DNA from: an uncultured Clostridia bacterium
Lineage (GTDB): Bacteria > Bacillota > Clostridia > Christensenellales > Aristaeellaceae
Direction: 5' to 3'
DNA length: 64,000 nt
NCBI GenBank assembly: GCA_934663595.1
Contig: CAKUKM010000001.1
Location: 186,001 to 250,000, forward strand
Positions 42,018 to 50,413 of the stretch are shown here, piece by piece; position 1 is the stretch's first letter, and every line of letters starts with the position of its first letter. The notes under the pieces are model-generated. The model ran no database searches, was not told where the DNA came from, and worked only from the letters and a program-made list of their open reading frames with translations. The position numbers and the translations under genes were made by a program.

Positions 42018-43418
42018 TTATGCGGGGAAACGCGCGGTGAACGCGCTGCCCTTGCCCGGTTCGCTCTGAACGGTCAAATCGCCTGCATACATCCGCGCAA
42101 TCTGCCGCGCCATGGAAAGCCCTAGTCCCGCGCCGTCGCCCGATCGATCGGCCGCGCCCTGATAGAGCCGGCGGAAGATCTTTTCCTGCTGCTCGGCGGG
42201 AATGCCGACGCCGTCGTCCGCGACTGTCAGCTCAATGCAATCGCCGCTTTTGCGGAGCGAAACGTCGATATGCCCGTTTTCCACGCCGTAGCGATAGGCG
42301 TTGCCAATCAGATTGGACAAAAGCCGCGTCAGCAGCGTTCGATCGCCGATCATCGCAATTCCCGGCTCGACATGGCAGGAGAGGGCGATATCCTTTTCGC
42401 GAATCAGCGCCATATCCTCGCAAACGGATTGCACGAGGTCGCTGAGATCAAACGGCTCCTTCGGGTACAGATCGGTTCTTCGCTCCAGCCGCACCAGCTC
42501 GAGCATTCCGGTGATCATCCGGTTCATGCGCCTACCCTGGCGGCGAATCACCTGAATCGCCTCGCGGTATTCGCCGCAGGTTTTCCCAGATTCGAGCGCC
42601 TCGTCGCACTGCGCCAGAATGACCGTCATCGGCGTTCGCAGCTCGTGCGAAGCGTCCGACGCAAACTGCCTTTCGGCTTCAAACGCTTCGTCCAGGCGCT
42701 GCATCATGCCGTTGAACGTCTCCGCCAGCTGGGAAAGCTCGTCGCCGCTTGCATTGACCGGCATGCGCTTTTTCAAATCGTCGCCGCCGCTGATCTGCGC
42801 CGCCGTAACGGACATTTCGCGGATCGGCCGCAGCGCGCGCCGGGCGATCCAGATTCCGCCCGCAATTGCAATCAGCGCAAACGCGCCCAGCGTCCACACG
42901 CAGATGTGAACGATGGTGAGCAGCGGCGCGTCACCCTGCGATTCGGCCACGATTCCGCGCAGCCACAGGTCACGAATCGCCTCCTGCTCCAGCTGCCGGT
43001 CGAACACATAATAGATTTCGCCGCCGGAGCGCACCGTTCGGCAAACGCCGTCCTGCAGCGGGAGAGAGACGTCCGAAATGGGATTCTCGCCGTAAAGCAG
43101 CTCGCCGTTTTCGTGGTACAGCGCGGTGTAAACGCCGTTCACCTGATCGAGATAGTCGTCGTCGATCTCCAGATAGCCCGCGCCGTAGCGGATAAAGTGA
43201 TCCGTATCGCCGTCCATATCCATCTGCGCGATGGACTGGTAGAATTCCACCTCGTCCAGATTGTCCTCGACTGTGTGAATCAGCTCGTCGCGCAGCAGCT
43301 TCTGCAAAACGGAATGGCTGACGATAAACACGGTCACGAACGCAATCAGCGCCATCAGAATCAGCGCCACGGAAAACCACAGCGTCAGCCGGCGCTGCAG
43401 CGAACGCGTCTTTCTCAT
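42018..43418 (-). CDS. Sensor histidine kinase (HAMP, HisKA, HATPase_c)
   Basis: 466 residues. Membrane helix 1 (about 12-35), an extracytoplasmic domain of about 130 residues, membrane helix 2 (about 167-192), HAMP (about 193-245), then HisKA with phosphoacceptor His258 (SDASHELRTPM). The ATPase domain has NLIGNAYRYG, VADDGVGIP and GAGLGLSMARQIA. It overlaps its response regulator gene by 4 bases. The nearby PepSY gene is a likely target, suggesting an envelope signal. Confidence 0.92.
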   Translation of the reverse strand: MRKTRSLQRRLTLWFSVALILMALIAFVTVFIVSHSVLQKLLRDELIHTVEDNLDEVEFYQSIAQMDMDGDTDHFIRYGAGYLEIDDDYLDQVNGVYTALYHENGELLYGENPISDVSLPLQDGVCRTVRSGGEIYYVFDRQLEQEAIRDLWLRGIVAESQGDAPLLTIVHICVWTLGAFALIAIAGGIWIARRALRPIREMSVTAAQISGGDDLKKRMPVNASGDELSQLAETFNGMMQRLDEAFEAERQFASDASHELRTPMTVILAQCDEALESGKTCGEYREAIQVIRRQGRRMNRMITGMLELVRLERRTDLYPKEPFDLSDLVQSVCEDMALIREKDIALSCHVEPGIAMIGDRTLLTRLLSNLIGNAYRYGVENGHIDVSLRKSGDCIELTVADDGVGIPAEQQEKIFRRLYQGAADRSGDGAGLGLSMARQIARMYAGDLTVQSEPGKGSAFTARFPA

Positions 43419-44092
43419 TTCGCATCCTCCCGGAGCACATAGCCCATGCCGCGCACGGTGTGAATCAGCTTGCGATCGTATCCGTCGTCGATCTTTTTGC
43501 GCAGATACCGAATGTACACGTCCACGACGTTCGTTCCGCCCTCGTAATCGAAATTCCAGACGTGGTTTTCGATTCGCTCGCGCGAAAGGATGATGCCCGC
43601 GTTCAGCATCAGGTATTCCAGAAGCGCGTATTCCCTTGCGGAAAGCGAAATTTCATTATTTCCGCGCGTCACCCTGCGCGTGGCGGTATCCAGGCGCAGA
43701 TCGGCAAGCTGCAGCGCGCTGTCCCGCGCGCCGAACGCCGCGCGCGTCATGACCCGCAGCCGCGCGCTCAGCTCCTCCATTGCAAACGGCTTGACCAGAT
43801 AATCGTTCGCGCCGCTGTCGAGCCCGGCCACGCGGTCGGACACCGCGTCGCGCGCCGTGAGCAGCAGCACGGGCGTCGCCTTTCCCGCGGCGCGCAGCCG
43901 CCTGAGCACGGTCAATCCGTCCAGCTTCGGCATCATGATATCCAGAATCGCCGCGTCGTAATCCGCCGCCTGCAGGTAATCCCAGGCCTGCTGACCATCG
44001 AAGCAGCGGTCGACGCCGTAGCCCTCCGCGGCGAGTCTTCGCGAAACGATGTCGTTCAAATCGCGCTCGTCCTCGGCAAAAAGAATTCGCAT
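43415..44092 (-). CDS. OmpR-family response regulator
   Basis: 225 residues. The receiver has AEDERDLND, phosphoacceptor Asp51 (AAILDIMMPKLDG), a TAR motif and VKPFAMEEL. The C-terminal winged helix has SAREYALLEYLMLNAGIILS and VDVYIRYLRKKID. It pairs with the overlapping sensor kinase. It is the first gene of the minus-strand operon, and the tRNA terminator lies upstream. Confidence 0.93.
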   Translation of the reverse strand: MRILFAEDERDLNDIVSRRLAAEGYGVDRCFDGQQAWDYLQAADYDAAILDIMMPKLDGLTVLRRLRAAGKATPVLLLTARDAVSDRVAGLDSGANDYLVKPFAMEELSARLRVMTRAAFGARDSALQLADLRLDTATRRVTRGNNEISLSAREYALLEYLMLNAGIILSRERIENHVWNFDYEGGTNVVDVYIRYLRKKIDDGYDRKLIHTVRGMGYVLREDAK

Positions 44093-44118
44093 GGCGCTTT
44101 CATCCCTTCGTTAAGGTA

Positions 44119-44160
44119 TAAAAAAAGCACCCAGACATTGATACAACATCCAAGCACTTT
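44119..44160 (-). terminator. Terminator of the tRNA operon
   Basis: On the minus strand AAGTGCTTGGATGTT pairs (with some G-U pairs) with AATGTCTGGGTGCTT over TGTATC, followed by a run of Ts at 44119-44126. Confidence 0.75.
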
Positions 44161-44161
44161 G

Positions 44162-44237
44162 TGGTGATCCATCGGGGATTCGAACCCCGGACACCCTGAT
44201 TAAAAGTCAGGTGCTCTACCGACTGAGCTAATGGATC
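44162..44237 (-). tRNA. tRNA-Lys (anticodon TTT)
   Basis: 76 bases with encoded CCA. Acceptor GATCCAT/ATGGATC, anticodon loop CTTTTAA, T-loop GGTTCGAATCC. It is last in the Arg-His-Gln-Lys cluster. Confidence 0.96.
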
Positions 44238-44243
44238 ATGAAG

Positions 44244-44315
44244 CTGGGGCGGCTGGGGTCGAACCAGCGAATGCGGGAGTCAAAGTCCCGTGCCTTACCG
44301 CTTGGCTACGCCCCA
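44244..44315 (-). tRNA. tRNA-Gln (anticodon TTG)
   Basis: 72 bases. Acceptor TGGGGCG/CGCCCCA, anticodon loop CTTTGAC, T-arm GGTTCGACCC. CCA is not encoded; the discriminator is G. Confidence 0.95.
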
Positions 44316-44364
44316 ATAGCGGGATAAAGAAAAAAGCCGCGGCGGCCTTTTCAAAAAGAATAGA

Positions 44365-44442
44365 TGGGGTGAGTAGTGGGGCTCGAACCCACGACCTCCA
44401 GGGCCACAACCTGGCACTCTAACCAACTGAGCTATACCCACC
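44365..44442 (-). tRNA. tRNA-His (anticodon GTG)
   Basis: Includes the extra 5' G (G-1, at 44442) opposite discriminator C, and encoded CCA (44365-44367). Anticodon loop TTGTGGC. The acceptor has one G-U pair. Confidence 0.95.
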
Positions 44443-44446
44443 ATAC

Positions 44447-44523
<77 letters not shown>

Positions 44524-44569
44524 AACTTTCATCGCGTTGAGGAAATTCAGTTCCTGCCGACAGTTAAGA

Positions 44570-44598
44570 ATTATAGCACCAATTCCCCCGTTTGTCTA
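44570..44598 (-). promoter_or_regulatory. Promoter of the tRNA operon
   Basis: On the minus strand, TAGACA (complement of 44593-44598), a 17-base spacer and TATAAT (complement of 44570-44575), 47 bases upstream of tRNA-Arg. Confidence 0.75.
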
Positions 44599-44702
44599 TA
44601 GCTATTTTCAAAATAAACCAAATGTTTACATGCTGCGGCTTCGCGCGGTTTTTACGTCGCCATGCTATAATGCAGTCAACCGAACGGAAGGGGGAGAAGC
44701 CC

Positions 44703-46022
44703 GTGGTCAGAAAGCTTCGGCGCGCGATTTGCGCGCTCCTGCTGATTGCGTTTTCCGGAATTGCGCTTGCGGAGAATCACTATTGCGTGTCGACCGAGAA
44801 GGGCGTATTCCTCGTTTCCGAGAGCGGCAGCGCGATCGACCTCACCGGCGCGTGGAGCGACATTTACTGCGTGCGCGAAAACGAGCTGTACGCCATCGGC
44901 CTGACCACCGACGCCGGAACGCGCTATGCGCTTTCGGATGCGAACGGCCGATTGCTGACCGAGCCTGCGTTTACGGCGTTTGCGGCGGCGTTGGACGGCG
45001 TGCTGTTTTGCATCAACGGCGCGTACGGCTGGAAGGATGCGAGCGGGCAGACGCGCGTGACCGCCGATTACACGCAGCTCGTTTGCGCGGACGAAAGCGC
45101 GTTTTACGGCCTGCTGACCGATCCGAACGACGACGAGCCCGATCAGATTTACCTCGTGAATGCCAATAATGAATCGACCGCCACCAGCGTATGGACGGCG
45201 AGCCCGCTCTCCGCGCCCTCAGACGGGCGCATGCCGTATTGCGATCCCGAAACGCGGCTGTACGGGTATCTGGATCTGAGCGGCAATATCGCAATCGAGG
45301 CGCGCTTTACGTTCGCCGGCGATTTTTCCGGCGGCGCGGCGCATGTGGCGGAAAACGGAAGGCACGGCCTGATCGACGCGTCGGGCGAATGGCTCGTGCC
45401 GGCGGAATACGATTACATCGCGTTCGGCGACGGCTTTATCCTCGCGCTCCGGGGCAATTCCCTGTGCGCCGTGTATGCGCCGGACGGAAAAAGCGAGCTG
45501 TTTCGGATCGAGGAAAGCGGCGTCGCGGCCGCCGCGGTGGGCGATGCGATCGCCATTGCAAACGCCGATTCGCTCCGGATTTACGATACCGAAGGGACGC
45601 TTCGGCGCACCTGTCCGGCGAACGCGTCGGTGGTTGCAGGCGCAAGCGGCCAGCTGATTCTCTCCGAGGGCGACTGGGGCTCGAAAACCGCGCGCATTCT
45701 CGACAAATCGGGGCTCGCGATCGATCGCGTGGATCAGCATCTGATTCCACTGGACGACGCGCGCTATGCATTTGTGGAAATGAATGTGGCGCTCTACAAC
45801 AGCGATCTTCTCGGCGGCAAGCGCTATTCGGTGAACTACGATTCCCTGAAAATGGGCATGATCGACCGCACGGGCCGCGAAATCATCCCGGCGGAATACG
45901 AGGAGATTCGCCGCGTGGGCGAGGATCGCTATTTACTGATCGGCGATCGCGAGCTGCGCATCTGCGACGGAGAGGGAACAAACGTCTGGAAGCATCTGCT
46001 CGAGGCGGCTACGACGGATTGA
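44703..46022 (+). CDS. Secreted WG-repeat protein
   Basis: 439 residues from a GTG start at 44703, behind AAGGGGGAG. A signal peptide (VRKLRRAICALLLIAFSGIA, cleavage after LA) is followed by WG/KWG-type repeats such as YGWKDASGQTRVTADYTQLV, HGLIDASGEWLVPAEYDYI and MGMIDRTGREIIPAEYEEI. Family members are often extracytoplasmic with unknown function. A TATAAT (44666-44671) lies upstream without a good -35. The last 14 bases overlap the end of the convergent carboxypeptidase gene. Confidence 0.85.
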   Translation: MVRKLRRAICALLLIAFSGIALAENHYCVSTEKGVFLVSESGSAIDLTGAWSDIYCVRENELYAIGLTTDAGTRYALSDANGRLLTEPAFTAFAAALDGVLFCINGAYGWKDASGQTRVTADYTQLVCADESAFYGLLTDPNDDEPDQIYLVNANNESTATSVWTASPLSAPSDGRMPYCDPETRLYGYLDLSGNIAIEARFTFAGDFSGGAAHVAENGRHGLIDASGEWLVPAEYDYIAFGDGFILALRGNSLCAVYAPDGKSELFRIEESGVAAAAVGDAIAIANADSLRIYDTEGTLRRTCPANASVVAGASGQLILSEGDWGSKTARILDKSGLAIDRVDQHLIPLDDARYAFVEMNVALYNSDLLGGKRYSVNYDSLKMGMIDRTGREIIPAEYEEIRRVGEDRYLLIGDRELRICDGEGTNVWKHLLEAATTD

Positions 46023-47127
46023 AGCTCAAAAGCCAGTTGCGCAGTACGTGCTTGATTGCGCTCAAAAGGCTGTTTTCCGGCTCGTCGCTTTCCGCAATCA
46101 GCGGGCATTCGCCAACGACTTCGCCCGCGGCAATCAGTCGCGCCGTGCCGATGTTTTCTCCCGCGCGCACCGGCGCGGTCAGGTTCGGCTCGTAATCGAA
46201 CCGCAGAAGAACGCGCGTGCCGACCGGAACCGCCGCGGCGAGATTTTCGCCCGCAATCGCGCGCACGCGCCCGCTCGCGCCGCCGGCCACGGTAACTTCG
46301 CCGACCGCCTGCCCGGCGGAGAGCGATTGCTCCTGGCGAAAATTGTCGAATCCGTAATCGAGAATCTCCGCGGCGGTATCGAACCATGTCGGGCAATTCA
46401 GCACCGCGCCAATCAGAAACAGACCGTCGCGCTCCGCGCTGAACACAAGGCAGCGGCCCGCGGCCTTGGTATAGCCGGTTTTTCCGCCGTTCGCGCCGTC
46501 GTAGGTGGACAGAAGGCGGTTTTTATTTTCGAGCACGCGGCTGTAATCATTGCCCACCCAGGGAATGATCTTGCGCTGCGTGCCGGTAATGATGCGAAAT
46601 TCGTCGATTTGCATCGCCGCGCGCATGATGCGCGCCATGCCGAGCGCGCTCGCCTTGTGGCCGGTCGCGGGCAGCCCGTTGGGATTGACGAAATGCGCGT
46701 CGGCGTCCAATTCCTTCGCCCGCGCGTTCATTTTTTCGACGAATGCCGGAACGCTTCCGGCCACATGCTCCGCGATGGCGACCGCCGCGTCGTTTCCGCT
46801 GCGCAGCATCAGCCCGTAGAGCATGTGCTCCATCGACAGCGATTCGCCCACCGAAAGGTAAATCGACGTGCCCTCCACGCCCGACGCGTTTTTTCCCGCC
46901 GTAACGGTTTCGTCGAGCGCGCAGCTTTCCAGCGCAATCAGCGCGGTCATGATCTTCGTGGTCGACGCCATCGGCAGCATTTCCTCCGCGTTCTGCCGAA
47001 ACAGCACGCGCCCGCTGCTTCCGTCGATCAGCACCGCGCCCCTCGCCGCCACGCTCAGCGTTTCCGACGCGCTCGCGCACGGGAACAGGCAAAGGGCAAC
47101 CAGAATCAGCAAAACGGTTTTCTTCAT
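46009..47127 (-). CDS. D-alanyl-D-alanine carboxypeptidase (DacF-like PBP5 family)
   Basis: 372 residues from ATG 47127, behind GGGGGA. A signal peptide (KKTVLLILVALCLFPCASA) is followed by the serine peptidase S11 core: Ser55-x-x-Lys58 (ASTTK), SGNDAAVAIAEH and GGKTGYTKAAG. A PBP5-type C-terminal beta domain follows (VTVAGGASGRVRAIAGENL), with an amphipathic end. It removes the terminal D-Ala from peptidoglycan stem peptides. Which DacF/DacB/DacA role it has cannot be told from sequence alone. Confidence 0.9.
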   Translation of the reverse strand: MKKTVLLILVALCLFPCASASETLSVAARGAVLIDGSSGRVLFRQNAEEMLPMASTTKIMTALIALESCALDETVTAGKNASGVEGTSIYLSVGESLSMEHMLYGLMLRSGNDAAVAIAEHVAGSVPAFVEKMNARAKELDADAHFVNPNGLPATGHKASALGMARIMRAAMQIDEFRIITGTQRKIIPWVGNDYSRVLENKNRLLSTYDGANGGKTGYTKAAGRCLVFSAERDGLFLIGAVLNCPTWFDTAAEILDYGFDNFRQEQSLSAGQAVGEVTVAGGASGRVRAIAGENLAAAVPVGTRVLLRFDYEPNLTAPVRAGENIGTARLIAAGEVVGECPLIAESDEPENSLLSAIKHVLRNWLLSFNPS

Positions 47128-47128
47128 G

Positions 47129-47164
47129 AAAAAAATCCCCCGATCGCTTGGTCGAGGGATTTTA
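47129..47164 (-). terminator. Terminator of the DUF1836 gene
   Basis: On the minus strand, AAATCCC with an inner CGA/TCG extension pairs with GGGATTT and runs into TTTTTTT. It sits just before the carboxypeptidase start codon, so the T tract merges with that gene's leader. Confidence 0.75.
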
Positions 47165-47182
47165 TGCGCGCGGCAAATGCAT

Positions 47183-47662
47183 TCATGCGCGCAACAGCGC
47201 TTCGCAGCCGGCCCGATACGCGCTGGAGAGGATCGCATAGTGCATTGCCGAAGGCAGCGCGTCGCCCGTATTGGCGCCCGCGGAGGCAATTTGCGCAATG
47301 ACCGCCTGCTGCTGCGCGCAGAACGCCGTGTAAAGTTCCTCCATCGTCTGGCCGTCCGACAGCGTGAGCATCGCACGGATGTCCTCCATCGTGGTCACCT
47401 GCTTGAGCGAGACGATCATCGCCAGCATCGCAATCTGCTCGCGGCCGTATTTTTTGCCCGTCGGCCGCGGAATCAGCTTCGCTTTGACGTAGTTGTTGAT
47501 CATGGAGGCCGAAAGATAGCCGCACGTCGCGTCGCCATAGAGCGGCTCGTACATGCGCGTAATCAGCGTGATGACCTGATCCATATACAGCCCGAGATCG
47601 GGAATTGCGCTCCACGGAATCGGCGTATAGCCCGCCAGCGCATTCAGATTCTCCGTTTCCAT
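47183..47662 (-). CDS. DUF1836 domain protein, MerR-like helix-turn-helix
   Basis: 159 residues. The part LSASMINNYVKAKLIPRPTG followed by KKYGREQIAMLAMIVSLKQV resembles the DNA-binding helix-turn-helix and wing of MerR-type proteins, as in DUF1836. The C-terminal half is helical and rich in Ala/Gln. It may be a regulator. It is divergent from the SGNH hydrolase gene, whose promoter carries a perfect inverted repeat, making it a candidate regulator of that gene. Confidence 0.75.
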   Translation of the reverse strand: METENLNALAGYTPIPWSAIPDLGLYMDQVITLITRMYEPLYGDATCGYLSASMINNYVKAKLIPRPTGKKYGREQIAMLAMIVSLKQVTTMEDIRAMLTLSDGQTMEELYTAFCAQQQAVIAQIASAGANTGDALPSAMHYAILSSAYRAGCEALLRA

Positions 47663-47697
47663 CGCCCGTTCCCTCCCGGCTTTCCCTTTTTTCTTAT

Positions 47698-47726
47698 ACT
47701 ATAGCACATTCGGCGGCAAATTGCAA
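47698..47726 (-). promoter_or_regulatory. Promoter of the DUF1836 gene
   Basis: On the minus strand, TTGCAA (47721-47726), a 17-base spacer and TATAGT (complement of 47698-47703). Confidence 0.65.
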
Positions 47727-47747
47727 AGAAAAATTCTCAAACATGGG

Positions 47748-47776
47748 TTGACAACGTGTAGAATATACTGTAAACT
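47748..47776 (+). promoter_or_regulatory. Promoter of the SGNH hydrolase gene
   Basis: TTGACA (47748-47753), a 17-base spacer and TAAACT (47771-47776). The last two bases of the -10 overlap the inverted repeat at 47775-47791. Confidence 0.7.
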
Positions 47777-47791
47777 AGTATCAGATACTAG
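47775..47791. promoter_or_regulatory. 8-1-8 inverted repeat operator candidate
   Basis: CTAGTATC-A-GATACTAG is a perfect dyad that begins inside the -10 box and covers the expected transcription start of the SGNH gene, the usual place for a repressor. GAGGTG and ATG follow at 47800 and 47812. Confidence 0.6.
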
Positions 47792-47811
47792 ATAAAGTCG
47801 AGGTGACAACC

Positions 47812-48480
47812 ATGAATGCCAACAGAATATATGTATGGGGCGATTCGATTGCGAAGGGCGTCGTCATGGACGAGGCGCGCGGGCGGTATCGCATTTCGAA
47901 GGAAAACTGTCTTTCGCGCCTGGAGCGGGAGAGCGGCGTGGAGATCCACAATTTCGCCGTCATGGGAAACACGTCGGCGCAGGGACTGGAGCGCATGCAG
48001 GCCGGGATGCCGGATGAGGGCGGCGTCGCGGTAATTGAATTCGGCGGAAACGATTGCGATCTGGACTGGAAGGCTGCGAGCGAGCAGCCGGAGGTCGCGC
48101 AGCAGGGGAAGGTGCCGCTGAAGGTGTTTGGGGAAAATCTGAAAAGGATGATTGCGTGCGCGCGCGGAGCGGGAATGGAGCCGGTGCTGGTGACGCCGCC
48201 GCCGCTGGTTGCGAAGCGGTATTTCGATTGGGTATCGCGCAATCTGAATCCGGCGCGGATTCTGGATTATCTGGGCGATGTGGAGCACATTTACCGCTGG
48301 CAGGAGCGGTACGCGCTGATGATTCGAAACGTCGCGCGCGAGGAAAACGCGCGTCTGCTGGACGTTCGCGACGCGTTTCTCGCGCAGCCGCGGATGACGG
48401 ACATGATCTGCATCGACGGCATTCATCCCAACGAAAAGGGCCACGCGATGCTGTTCGACGTGCTGAGCGCGGAGGTATAA
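47812..48480 (+). CDS. SGNH/GDSL-type hydrolase
   Basis: 222 residues from ATG 47812 (GTG at 47803 is less likely because it lies within the ribosome site). Block I is IYVWGDSIAKGVV (Ser nucleophile in GDS), block III is VIEFGGNDCDLDW (GxND), and block V is CIDGIHPNEKGH (DxxH, catalytic His). No signal peptide is present, so it is cytoplasmic. Substrates of such esterases range from acyl esters to acetylated sugars; none can be chosen here. Confidence 0.88.
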   Translation: MNANRIYVWGDSIAKGVVMDEARGRYRISKENCLSRLERESGVEIHNFAVMGNTSAQGLERMQAGMPDEGGVAVIEFGGNDCDLDWKAASEQPEVAQQGKVPLKVFGENLKRMIACARGAGMEPVLVTPPPLVAKRYFDWVSRNLNPARILDYLGDVEHIYRWQERYALMIRNVAREENARLLDVRDAFLAQPRMTDMICIDGIHPNEKGHAMLFDVLSAEV

Positions 48481-48484
48481 GGAA

Positions 48485-48527
48485 CGGGCGCAATGCGAAT
48501 GGGGGAAACGCATTGCGCCCGCTTTTT
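48485..48527 (+). terminator. Bidirectional terminator between the SGNH and rqcH genes
   Basis: CGGGCGCAATGCG (48485-48497) pairs perfectly with CGCATTGCGCCCG (48509-48521), followed by TTTTT (48523-48527). Convergent genes end on both sides. Confidence 0.88.
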
Positions 48528-50250
48528 ATTGCTCCATGAACGCCGAATGCGGATCGGGGTGCACGTAAAGCGTTTTCTGATGGGTAAAGATGACGAAGCC
48601 GGGCCGCGCGCCGCTCGGCTTTTTAACGTATTTGCGCATCGTGTAATCCACCGGCACGTTCGAGGACTGCGCGCCCTTGGAATACGCGGCGGCGATCTGC
48701 GCGGCGGTGCGGATGGTTCCTTCATCCGGATTTTCGCCCACGATGATCGCGTGCGAGCCGGGCATGTCCTTGGCGTGCAGCCAGATTTCGTCGGGCTGCG
48801 CGGTGAAGGTCAGCTTGTCGTTTTGCAGATTGTTGCGGCCGACGAGCACGATTCTTCCGTTCGGCAGCGCAAAGCGCATCGGCTTCGACGGCGGCAGCTG
48901 CTTCATCTGGCGGCGATTGCGATTGGGCTTGATGTAGCCGAGCTTTTCCAGCTCCTCGCGCATTTCGACCAGCGCGGCCTCCTCGGAGCATTTGTCGAGA
49001 TTGTCCATCTGGCCCTCGAGGTAATCCAGCTCGGCACTGGTGATTTCAATCTGCTCCGCGGCGAGGGATTTGGCGTTGCGCGCCTTCTGATAGAGCTTGA
49101 AATAGCGCTGCGCGTTCGCACTCGGCGAGAGCTTTTCGTCCAGCTCGACCTTCAGCATTGGCATGCCCTCTTCATAGTAATTCGGCAAAAGCACGCTCTT
49201 TTCGCCCTTCCGGGCCAGATTCAGATTCGCCGTGAGCAGCTCGCCTTTAATTCGGTATTCCTCCATGCGCTCGCTGCCGAGCAGCGCCTCCCGCTGCAGC
49301 GCGAGCTTGCGCTCGAGGCGCTCGATGTTCGTCTTGAGCACGCGATGCATCGTTGCGCTCTTCTGCTGAATGCGCGCGGCGAGATCGCGCGAGAGATAGA
49401 ACGCGTCCATCGCCTCGGAGATCGTTTCAAACGTCTGCCGATTCATGTTCCGCCGGCTCAGGTATTCAAACGCCGTGAAATCCACGCTTTTGCCCTCGGA
49501 ATCGAGCAGCACCTGCGGCTGCGGCGTAAGAGCGGAAAGCGCGTCCGCGACGATTCTGCAAACGGCGGTCAAATCGCATTCCTCGATGTGCGCCTCCTCG
49601 TTTCCGGCGGCGCGGAACGCAAATTCATGCGCCGCCTGCGTGGAAAGACCGCTGATCGAGCGCGCGAGCAGCTTCCACAGAAAGCCCGATTGCCCGCGCA
49701 GCGCGCCCTCCAGCCGCTCGGCGGTAACCTCGGAAAAGGGAATTTTGCCGTGGGCGGGCGGCAGCTCGTAGCGAAGGCCGGGCAGCACCTCGCGCACGGA
49801 CGACATCGCCTCGCTCACGCGGCGCGCGCTGTCGATGATCCGGCCGTCGCCGCCGATGAAAATCAGGTTCGAATGCTTGCCCATGAATTCGCACATGAGC
49901 TTCTTCGTGGCGCGCTCGCCGAGCTCGTCGTAATGCTCGATTGAGATTTCCAGAATGCGGTCGCAGTCGATCTGCCGAATCTCGGAAATGCGGCCGCCGG
50001 TTACATGCTTGCGCATCAGCATGCACAGCGCCGGCGCCTCGAGCGGGCCGACCTTCTTCTGCTTCGTCAGCTGCGCGCGCGCGCAATCCGCGCCGGCGGA
50101 GAGCAGAAGCAGATGGTTCTGGCCGCCGTTTCGAATGGTCAGGTTCAATTCATCGCGCTCCGGCTGCACAATGCGGTCGATTCGGCCGCCGACGAGCGTA
50201 TTTCGAAGCTCGCCCGCGAGCAGGGAGAGCGTGATTCCGTCCAGGGGCAT
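48526..50250 (-). CDS. rqcH: Ribosome quality control protein RqcH (NFACT / Rqc2 homologue)
   Basis: 574 residues. It binds obstructed 50S subunits with peptidyl-tRNA and recruits tRNA-Ala to add C-terminal Ala tails. The NFACT-N domain (MPLDGITLSLLAGELRNTLV) carries the Asp97-Arg98 pair (DCDRILEI) at the positions needed for tailing in B. subtilis RqcH. A helix-hairpin-helix region, a long coiled coil (about 280-420) and an NFACT-R domain (PDEIWLHAKDMPGSHAII) follow. The older label is fibronectin-binding protein. Single gene with its own promoter. Confidence 0.94.
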   Translation of the reverse strand: MPLDGITLSLLAGELRNTLVGGRIDRIVQPERDELNLTIRNGGQNHLLLLSAGADCARAQLTKQKKVGPLEAPALCMLMRKHVTGGRISEIRQIDCDRILEISIEHYDELGERATKKLMCEFMGKHSNLIFIGGDGRIIDSARRVSEAMSSVREVLPGLRYELPPAHGKIPFSEVTAERLEGALRGQSGFLWKLLARSISGLSTQAAHEFAFRAAGNEEAHIEECDLTAVCRIVADALSALTPQPQVLLDSEGKSVDFTAFEYLSRRNMNRQTFETISEAMDAFYLSRDLAARIQQKSATMHRVLKTNIERLERKLALQREALLGSERMEEYRIKGELLTANLNLARKGEKSVLLPNYYEEGMPMLKVELDEKLSPSANAQRYFKLYQKARNAKSLAAEQIEITSAELDYLEGQMDNLDKCSEEAALVEMREELEKLGYIKPNRNRRQMKQLPPSKPMRFALPNGRIVLVGRNNLQNDKLTFTAQPDEIWLHAKDMPGSHAIIVGENPDEGTIRTAAQIAAAYSKGAQSSNVPVDYTMRKYVKKPSGARPGFVIFTHQKTLYVHPDPHSAFMEQ

Positions 50251-50285
50251 AGTGGTTTCCTCCGATATTGATTCGTTCTTTCCCG

Positions 50286-50335
50286 ATTATAACCCATTTC
50301 AGACGATTGCGCAACCGGGCAAACTGTGATAAAAT
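50286..50335. promoter_or_regulatory. Back-to-back promoters of rqcH and the GerM-like gene sharing a TTGCGCAA box
   Basis: On the plus strand, TTGCGC (50307-50312), 17 bases, TAAAAT (50330-50335) for the GerM-like gene. On the minus strand, TTGCGC (complement of 50309-50314), 17 bases, TATAAT (complement of 50286-50291) for rqcH. The two -35 boxes overlap by four bases in one palindrome. Confidence 0.75.
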
Positions 50336-50413
50336 AGGGATATCCTTGGGGAATACCGACGGCGAACCGGGAATAGATTGAACAGAAATAACGGGTCGCA
50401 AGGAGGGTTCCTC

